Source of the DNA: Lachnospiraceae bacterium UBA3643
GTDB taxonomy: Bacteria > Bacillota > Clostridia > Lachnospirales > Lachnospiraceae
Direction: 5' to 3'
NCBI GenBank assembly: GCA_002373855.1
Contig: DFKO01000239.1
Coordinates: 1 to 6,292, forward strand
Length of the DNA stretch: 6,292 nucleotides
The notes beneath the pieces were generated by a model that saw only the letters and a list, made by a program, of their open reading frames with translations, made no database searches and was not told where the DNA came from. Each line of letters begins with the position of its first letter. Within the stretch, counting starts at the first letter, position 1. Below are positions 1 through 4,547 of the stretch, in pieces. The position numbers and the translations under genes are program-made.

Positions 1-34
1 CGACGCCAAAGCGTACGCATAATTTGATATTTTT

Positions 35-109
35 CGGGGTGTGGCTCAGTTTGGCTAGAGCGCCGTGTTAGGGACGCGGAGGTCGCAAGTTCAAGTCTTG
101 TCACTCCGA
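35..109 (+). tRNA. tRNA-Pro, anticodon AGG
   Basis: The full cloverleaf folds by hand. The acceptor stem is 35-41 with 102-108, including one G-U pair. The D stem is GCTC 44-47 with GAGC 58-61. The anticodon stem is 63-67 with 75-79, including one U-G pair, around the 7-nt loop 68-74. The variable loop is 80-84, and the T stem is 85-89 with 97-101 around the loop TTCAAGT. U33 is T69, so the anticodon is A70 G71 G72, read as proline (CCU). Bacterial proline identity features are present: the first pair is C-G, the discriminator is A109, and G35/G36 lie in the anticodon, with G37 next to it. CCA is not encoded (CTA follows A109), so a CCA-adding enzyme must complete the end. An A at position 34 is rare in bacterial tRNA outside tRNA-Arg(ACG); see findings. 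Confidence 0.93.
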
Positions 110-111
110 CT

Positions 112-149
112 AAGTACTACAGTAAAAAACTGTAGTACTTTTTCGTTTT
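112..149 (+). terminator. Intrinsic terminator after tRNA-Pro
   Basis: A perfect 12-bp stem (112-123 with 129-140) surrounds an AAAAA loop and is followed by a T-rich tract to about 149 (one CG interruption). It begins three bases after the discriminator of the tRNA, so it ends the tRNA transcript and separates it from the next gene. The stem is A-T rich but long and without mismatches. A bidirectional role is possible in principle, but there is no converging gene. Confidence 0.85.
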
Positions 150-160
150 ATAGGGTATAA

Positions 161-185
161 TATATATACTATGATTTGACGATAC
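161..185 (+). promoter_or_regulatory. Possible sigma-D (sigma-28) type promoter for the FliD-like gene
   Basis: GACGATAC at 178-185 matches six of eight positions of the flagellar sigma-28 -10 element GCCGATAA, and contains the CGATA core of the Bacillus form CCGATAT. Fourteen bases before ACGATAC lies TATA (161-164), three of four matches to the TAAA -35 element. Transcription would begin near 190-193, giving a leader of about 50 nt. The region is very A-T rich, so TATAAT look-alikes also occur at 156-161 and 187-192, but neither has a convincing -35 at the right distance. The assignment leans on the flagellar look of the downstream protein and is tentative. Confidence 0.35.
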
Positions 186-194
186 ATATAATAT

Positions 195-234
195 ATGCAA
201 AAGGATGTGCATTTCTACTTAGGGAAACGGAGGT
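195..234 (+). promoter_or_regulatory. Leader with CsrA-like binding sites and Shine-Dalgarno
   Basis: ATGC (195-198) and GCAT (209-212) can form a 4-bp stem that holds AAAAGGATGT in its 10-nt loop. The loop matches the AAGGAUGU core of the CsrA/RsmA consensus (RUACARGGAUGU; 10 of 12 positions over 197-208). Two more GGA triplets follow at 223-225 and 229-231; the last is part of the Shine-Dalgarno GGAGGT (229-234), six bases before the ATG. One upstream hairpin site plus one site on the ribosome binding site is the arrangement known for CsrA repression of the Bacillus subtilis flagellin mRNA. The pattern is seen directly; binding by CsrA is inference, and no csrA gene lies in the window. Confidence 0.4.
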
Positions 235-240
235 CATAAT

Positions 241-975
241 ATGTCATCAGTGGATATTTCAACATTATTTGGCACAAATACAGGCAACGCAAACGGGGCG
301 AATGATATTTCGTCTTTATTTGGTACCGTGACAGGTACTGCTTCAAAAAATTCATCTCCGTCCATCGGAGTGAGCCTCACAGACTATGCTTCCATAAAAA
401 ACGGCAGCTATGCAAAACTCATGAAAAAATATTATTCAAACGATACCACCACAAAGGACGTTGATATCGAGGCTTATAAATCCAAGCAGAAACTTGTGGC
501 AGGCAAGGCATCGGACGTGGCAGGCAAGCTCAATGACCTCATGGATAAAGCCTATACCGAGGGTAATCGCGAGGACATCTCAAAGGATATCGAGAGCTTT
601 GTCGAAAAATATAATTCCATGATGGACAGTGCCGACAAATCCAACTCGAAGAATATAATAAAGACTGCCGGCTGGCTGCAGGATCTGGTTGCCGACAACA
701 GCAGACTCCTTGGTAATATCGGCATTTCCATGGACAGCAACGGTAAGCTTGAGATCAATAAAGATGCCCTTGCAAAAGCCGACATGGATTCCCTTAAAGA
801 AGTGTTTGGATATAATCCTACAGGCTTTTCAAGCAAACTGCTTTATAAATCCGAGCAGATTTACTCTCTCGCTGCAACGTACGGCACCAGCGCCACTGCT
901 TATACATCGAGCGGTTCGTTTAACAGAAACTACTCTGCGGCCAATACGGATTCATCAATAAATACTACGACTTAA
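241..975 (+). CDS. FliD-like small flagellar-associated protein (hypothetical)
   Basis: The product has 244 residues, contains no cysteine, and shows no signal peptide or membrane segment. The N-terminus (1-45) is Ser/Thr/Asn/Gly-rich and probably disordered, with a duplicated DIS(T/S)LFGT motif at 5-12 and 22-29. A block with SLTDYASIKNGSYAKLMKKYY (45-65) follows. Residues 85-190 look helical and resemble the C-terminal part of flagellar cap protein FliD: IESFVEKYNSM (117-127), then IGISMDSNGKLEI (160-172), which fits the FliD pattern G-I-x-x-D-x-x-G-x-L, and finally ALAKADMDSLKEVFG (176-190). FliD proteins are usually 450 residues or more and end in a helix that inserts in the filament; here the tail (200-244) is Ser/Thr/Ala-rich instead. 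Absence of a signal peptide and of cysteine would fit export by the flagellar type III apparatus, but this is inference. The start is fixed by GGAGGT six bases upstream. It stands alone between two terminators. FliD kinship is moderately sure; the exact role is unknown. Confidence 0.8.
   Translation: MSSVDISTLFGTNTGNANGANDISSLFGTVTGTASKNSSPSIGVSLTDYASIKNGSYAKLMKKYYSNDTTTKDVDIEAYKSKQKLVAGKASDVAGKLNDLMDKAYTEGNREDISKDIESFVEKYNSMMDSADKSNSKNIIKTAGWLQDLVADNSRLLGNIGISMDSNGKLEINKDALAKADMDSLKEVFGYNPTGFSSKLLYKSEQIYSLAATYGTSATAYTSSGSFNRNYSAANTDSSINTTT
253..336 (+). repeat. Duplicated DIS(S/T)LFGTxTG motif in the FliD-like protein
   Basis: Codons 5-15 and 22-32 encode two copies of an 11-residue segment, D-I-S-(T/S)-L-F-G-T-x-T-G, identical at nine positions. 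The codons have drifted (for example the Phe-Gly codons are ttt-ggc against ttt-ggt), so the peptide, not the DNA, seems to be conserved. The segment sits in the flexible N-terminus and could be a short docking or export motif; its function is not known. Confidence 0.7.
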
Positions 976-997
976 ACGTTTTATACCTGTAATTATC

Positions 998-1046
998 TAC
1001 CCTTCATCAGCATCCGGAATACCGGGCAGGTGAAGGGTATTTTTTT
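998..1046 (+). terminator. Intrinsic terminator after the FliD-like gene
   Basis: TACCCTTCA (998-1006) pairs perfectly with TGAAGGGTA (1031-1039), and the interior can form a second short helix CCGG-AATA-CCGG (1014-1025). Seven T residues follow (1040-1046). It lies 22 bases after the stop codon and insulates the FliD-like gene from the envelope operon downstream. Confidence 0.88.
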
Positions 1047-1057
1047 GCTTACGGTAT

Positions 1058-1086
1058 TTTACATTTTAATCATTCAATGATATAAT
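1058..1086 (+). promoter_or_regulatory. Sigma-A promoter of the envelope operon
   Basis: TTTACA (1058-1063) and a perfect TATAAT (1081-1086) are separated by exactly 17 bases; only one position departs from consensus. Transcription would begin near 1093, leaving a leader of about 30 nt before the PAP2 gene. No operator or riboswitch is visible in that short leader, so expression is probably constitutive or controlled by a factor that cannot be recognised here. It overlaps nothing but follows the preceding terminator by only 11 bases. Confidence 0.8.
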
Positions 1087-1122
1087 CAGAAATTATGTAA
1101 ACTAAATTATAAGGAGATTATT

Positions 1123-1716
1123 ATGGATTTTGTTTTTCCATTCGACTTTCCGATACTTGAATATATACAGTCTATTTTCAGAAACGAAATAACCGACGTA
1201 TTCTTTCCCGCTATTACCCATTTAGGGGATGGTGGCATCGTATGGATAGTGTTGACCGCCATCCTGCTCTTATTCAAAAAGACGAGAAAGATCGGTTTTT
1301 GCTGTGTTTTCGCACTTGCAGTAAATTATGTTATCGTAAACCTGGGATTAAAGCCTGCTGTAAACAGGACCAGGCCATACAATATGGAAAGTGAATACCT
1401 TTCATACGGGCTCGAGCTCCTGACCAAAATTCAGCTTGATCCGTCCTTTCCCTCCGGTCACACGTCGGCCAGTTTTGCCAGCGCCACCGGAATATTTGCT
1501 TATAACAAAAAAATAGGCATAGCTGCATTTATAACAGCTGTCCTGATCGGTTTTTCAAGACTGTATGTAGCCGTGCATTTTCCCTCTGACGTATTTGCCG
1601 GCGTAATCATCGGTATCATCTGCGGAGTAATCGCGTACTTTATAAACGAAGGAATAATAAAAGCAGTCAATAAAAGGAAAGAGGAAAAGGCTGCCGGAGC
1701 AGATAAGGTTGAGTAA
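1123..1716 (+). CDS. PAP2-family membrane phosphatase (undecaprenyl-diphosphatase or lipid phosphatase type)
   Basis: The 197-residue integral membrane protein carries all three motifs of the PAP2/acid phosphatase superfamily: K77-x6-R84-P85 (KPAVNRTRP), P110-S111-G112-H113, and S145-R146-x5-H152-x3-D156. H113 would protonate the leaving group, and H152, activated by D156, would be the nucleophile. Hydrophobic segments lie near 38-51, 56-75, 113-126, 131-149 and 156-175. Such enzymes remove phosphate from undecaprenyl diphosphate (BcrC type), phosphatidylglycerol phosphate (PgpB type) or similar lipids on the outer membrane face; the substrate cannot be told from sequence. The C-terminal tail (180-197) is charged and cytoplasmic. 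AAGGAG at 1111-1116, six bases before ATG, sets the start. It is first in a three-gene operon and its last codons overlap the next gene by 8 nt, suggesting coupled translation. Because its neighbour cleaves sugar phosphodiesters, a role in recycling the polyprenyl carrier is attractive but unproven. Confidence 0.92.
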   Translation: MDFVFPFDFPILEYIQSIFRNEITDVFFPAITHLGDGGIVWIVLTAILLLFKKTRKIGFCCVFALAVNYVIVNLGLKPAVNRTRPYNMESEYLSYGLELLTKIQLDPSFPSGHTSASFASATGIFAYNKKIGIAAFITAVLIGFSRLYVAVHFPSDVFAGVIIGIICGVIAYFINEGIIKAVNKRKEEKAAGADKVE

Positions 1717-2806
1717 GAAATCAGACAAAAAATCAAAAAAGGGTGAGAAGCCCGTAAAGCATCCGATCCTGAAGCGTACGCTCAGGTACATCGGATATTT
1801 TTTCGTATGGCTTTTTTCGACTCTCGTCGTGCTGGTGGCAGGTCTCTATATCATGCTGATGTATATAAATAAGGGACCTTCCATATATGTCAGGGACCTT
1901 TTTGTCTCATCTGTCATGGAATCGTCTGCCGGCGGAATATTGTCAAAAATATTTCTGTCAGACGCAGAGATAGACGAAATCATGTCCAAAAACAGTACTG
2001 TCAGCATCAATGAGATCACCGATACCACTCTCATTAATGTAATGGCAAACAACACTTCCGATGAGGAGATAATGATCGATGACGGCCTTGCAGATATAGA
2101 TCCTGACGGAGACGGCATCGATGTATTTGATGTACACGGAGTCACCTACAAAGGCAAGATGATGGTGGTATACGATCCATCAAGAGTAAGTGTCGGTGTA
2201 TGCAACGGTTTCCAGCTTGATTACGGCGGTCTCACACTCTCCGCAATATGTGAGAAGTACGGGGCTGTAGCCGGCATAAACGGTGGCAAGTATGAAGATG
2301 AAAACGGCATGGGCTTTGGCGGCATGCCTGAAGGAATAGTGATATCGGACGGTCAGCTGCTGATGGGTGATATGGATACATCCTACGGCGTGTACGGTTT
2401 TACCGAAGATAATGTATTTGTCTGCGGTAATATGACTCCGGGATACGCTCTCTCCATCGGCGTCAGGGACGCTGTAACATTCGGTCCGTCATTAATAGTA
2501 AACGGCAAGGCAGCCTCATACTCAGGATACGGCAGCGGTCTCAACCCCCGTACTGCCATAGGTCAGAGGGAGGATGGTGCCGTACTGCTCCTGGTAATAG
2601 AAGGCAGGCAGGCCAACTCGGTCGGCGCTTCCATGGCAGATATAATCGATGTAATGCTTGAGTACGGTGCAGTAAATGCCGCAAACCTTGACGGCGGTAT
2701 GTCTTCATCTATGTTTTACAACGGCGAAGAGATCGTCAGCAACTGTCAGATCAGATCGTCGAGAAAAATCCCCACCGCTTTTATAGTAAGCGCTTTAGGT
2801 GAATAG
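1709..2806 (+). CDS. Membrane-anchored phosphodiester glycosidase (NAGPA/DUF2233 family)
   Basis: The product has 365 residues. A Lys-rich cytoplasmic start (1-25) leads into one membrane segment (about 28-52), so the protein is anchored with its C-terminal domain outside. The domain from about 145 to the end is of the phosphodiester glycosidase type, named after human GlcNAc-1-phosphodiester alpha-N-acetylglucosaminidase (uncovering enzyme). Family signatures are N191-G192-G193, G259-P260-S261, NPRTAIG (279-285), IEGR (297-300) and NLDGGMSSSM (326-335). These bacterial enzymes are expected to cut sugar-1-phosphodiesters and often sit near exopolysaccharide genes. A linker holds DPDGDGID (131-138), which has the D-x-D-x-D-G spacing of calcium loops. 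The start is TTG at 1709, overlapping the PAP2 stop, with GGAG at 1696-1699 nine bases ahead; the first in-frame ATG lies inside the membrane segment, so TTG is preferred. The next gene begins 2 bases after the stop. Substrate unknown; family is fairly sure. Confidence 0.88.
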   Translation: MSKKSDKKSKKGEKPVKHPILKRTLRYIGYFFVWLFSTLVVLVAGLYIMLMYINKGPSIYVRDLFVSSVMESSAGGILSKIFLSDAEIDEIMSKNSTVSINEITDTTLINVMANNTSDEEIMIDDGLADIDPDGDGIDVFDVHGVTYKGKMMVVYDPSRVSVGVCNGFQLDYGGLTLSAICEKYGAVAGINGGKYEDENGMGFGGMPEGIVISDGQLLMGDMDTSYGVYGFTEDNVFVCGNMTPGYALSIGVRDAVTFGPSLIVNGKAASYSGYGSGLNPRTAIGQREDGAVLLLVIEGRQANSVGASMADIIDVMLEYGAVNAANLDGGMSSSMFYNGEEIVSNCQIRSSRKIPTAFIVSALGE

Positions 2807-2808
2807 CG

Positions 2809-4425
2809 ATGGCGAAGAAGAAAACTAACAAACCTGAAATAGATAATAAAACAAGAAAAGCCCTCACTGAGACCAAGGTAAATATCAATGACGGCTGGGC
2901 TGACGATGTCCCCATTGTCTATAACACCGACAAATGGATGCCTGAGGACGCTGACTTGACCATGGTCAAGATAGACGCACTCGAGGGTAAACATCACCGC
3001 AGAGTAAAGCATACGGCACTTGATAGAGCCGAAAGCCCCGATAATCCAAAGCCTGTTGTTCCCGTAAAGAAAACTTCAGCAAAGCCGGTTTTAAAAGATG
3101 AGTCTGATAGCAAGCCTATCCCTGCTATCCCTGTCGCAGCGTCTAAAAAGAAAGCAGACATTGCAAAAGATCAGGAAGCTCTGGCAGGCCAGCTGACTAC
3201 ATCTCTTGAATTAATATCCCTTGAGGATGAAGCTAAAAAACTTGAGGAAAAAGCCAAAAAAGAAAAGAAAAAGAAACTGGCTAAAGAGATAAAGCCTGAA
3301 GAAATAGAGAAATTTCTCGAGGCCGAAGGCAGAGTCCAGAAAAAAAATAAAATACATCCCTTCAGAATGTTTATGATAATATGGCTCGGTATACTGGCCA
3401 TAACCATAAGCGTACTGCTCGGCAGATTTTATAATTTTCTCGAAAACTATGAGGCAGTATATCAGGCTTCCAGACCATATCACAATATGGACGAGCTCCT
3501 GACTCACTTTTACAATCTGGATGTAAACGAGCTCTACAATCTCATGACGGTAAAGCCTGTGACAAACGAATTCGAGACAGAAGAAAACGTAAAGCATTAT
3601 ATGCAGACTCTCCTTGAAGACAAGATGTTTACATACTACGAAACCCAGGCATCCTCAAAGGAACTGCCCGAGTATTTCGTGGCTGCCGACGGATATGTGG
3701 TCGCCAAAGTAGCGCTTCGTAAAGTCGTAGGCGAAACTCTTGAATACAGTTTCCCCAAGTGGTATATCTCATCTTTTGAGCTGTACTCGGATGCCCAGTA
3801 TTCCGTGAGGATAGAGATTCCCAGCAACTACTCGATATCGATAAACGGCATCAGCGTTTCGGATGAGTATGCTTACGAGACAGGTATCGAAATTGATGAT
3901 GAGAAGTATTTTCAGAACTATATAACAGATTTCCCGACCCTGGAGAAATATTACTGCACGGGATTTTATGAGGAGCCGTCTCTGTATGCCACAAATTTTT
4001 TCGGCACTCAGGCAGATATCGTATGGAATATGGACAGAGGCATATATGAAGTACCTTTCTCACTGCCCGATGATTATGAAGAGATCGCCGAATATGCCAC
4101 CCAGGTAGTGACTGACTACGCGTTCTTTATATCACAGGATGCCGGGGATGATGCCCTTGATAAATACTTCCCCGAGGGAGAAGAGCTCCTTAAGATGATA
4201 AAAGCCAGCACCTCAAGGCAGTTCTTTACTCACCACAGTGAGACCCATATGGAGAATATACAGTTAAATGATTTCATCATGTATACTCCGGACTGTGTCT
4301 ATGTAGGTATCACCATGGATCAGCACTTAAAGATCTGGAGCGGTGATGAGGTCGTACCTATCAACGGAAACTTCTGCTATGTCAAGATCGACGGCGAGTG
4401 GAAGGTGTGCGCGATTAAATATTGA
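2809..4425 (+). CDS. Membrane protein with long charged cytoplasmic tail and TcaA/NTF2-like extracytoplasmic region (unknown function)
   Basis: The product has 538 residues. Residues 1-183 are hydrophilic, rich in Lys, Pro and Asp, and probably disordered, ending in a helical stretch of Lys/Glu (135-172) likely to form a coiled coil. A single membrane segment spans about 186-206, so the N-terminus is inside and 210-538 outside. The outer part seems to hold three pieces: a helical/beta region (226-325), a beta region with IEIPSNYSISINGISVS (335-351), like the PEGA or TcaA second domain (V-x-V-N-G-x-x-V), and a C-terminal NTF2-like region (425-538) ending in GEWKVCAIKY, the usual last strand of that fold. 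Cysteines C383, C496, C523 and C534 are all outside and could pair. No catalytic motif is visible. AGGTG at 2797-2801, seven bases before the ATG, lies inside the preceding gene, so coupling is likely. Two stops in tandem (TGA TAA) end it. TcaA itself has an N-terminal zinc ribbon, which is absent. Domain names are by eye; function is unknown. Confidence 0.85.
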   Translation: MAKKKTNKPEIDNKTRKALTETKVNINDGWADDVPIVYNTDKWMPEDADLTMVKIDALEGKHHRRVKHTALDRAESPDNPKPVVPVKKTSAKPVLKDESDSKPIPAIPVAASKKKADIAKDQEALAGQLTTSLELISLEDEAKKLEEKAKKEKKKKLAKEIKPEEIEKFLEAEGRVQKKNKIHPFRMFMIIWLGILAITISVLLGRFYNFLENYEAVYQASRPYHNMDELLTHFYNLDVNELYNLMTVKPVTNEFETEENVKHYMQTLLEDKMFTYYETQASSKELPEYFVAADGYVVAKVALRKVVGETLEYSFPKWYISSFELYSDAQYSVRIEIPSNYSISINGISVSDEYAYETGIEIDDEKYFQNYITDFPTLEKYYCTGFYEEPSLYATNFFGTQADIVWNMDRGIYEVPFSLPDDYEEIAEYATQVVTDYAFFISQDAGDDALDKYFPEGEELLKMIKASTSRQFFTHHSETHMENIQLNDFIMYTPDCVYVGITMDQHLKIWSGDEVVPINGNFCYVKIDGEWKVCAIKY

Positions 4426-4442
4426 TAAAGGTATAGTTATCC

Positions 4443-4508
4443 AGCGAAAAATAAAGCCCCCTCACGCTAAGCTAACCGCAATGCGTGAGGGGGCAATTAT
4501 TTTTCGCT
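4443..4508. terminator. Bidirectional terminator between the envelope operon and htpG
   Basis: Two perfect 12-bp arms stack into one hairpin: the outer AGCGAAAAATAA (4443-4454) with its complement (4497-4508), and the inner G-C rich GCCCCCTCACGC (4456-4467) with GCGTGAGGGGGC (4483-4494), around a 15-nt loop. Only A4455 and AA4495-4496 are unpaired between them. The outer arm is an A-tract on the left and a T-tract on the right, so the hairpin can stop transcription from both directions. It begins 18 bases after the stop of the membrane protein and 40 bases after the htpG stop. Confidence 0.93.
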
Positions 4509-4547
4509 ATTTACTTTGTGAATCAATATTTCGCCACACTTTAGAAA

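Noticed and set aside
11..18. GCGTACGC palindrome
   Set aside because: Eight bases only, with no second copy or neighbour to suggest an operator.
18..23. CATAAT as a -10 box for the tRNA gene
   Set aside because: Position relative to the tRNA start is good, but a -35 would fall outside the window, so the promoter cannot be supported.
156..192. Two TATAAT hexamers (156-161, 187-192) and TTGAC (176-180) as a sigma-A promoter for the FliD-like gene
   Set aside because: TTGAC is only about 6 bases ahead of the second TATAAT, and neither hexamer has a -35 match at 16-18 bases; in such A-T rich DNA they may be chance.
552..836. Minus-strand open frame opposite the FliD-like gene
   Set aside because: It lies wholly within a convincing coding gene, has no ribosome binding site of note and a composition typical of antisense shadow.
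3211..3597. Minus-strand open frame with Phe-rich hydrophobic run
   Set aside because: The Phe run is simply the reverse complement of the Lys/Glu coil codons of the membrane protein.
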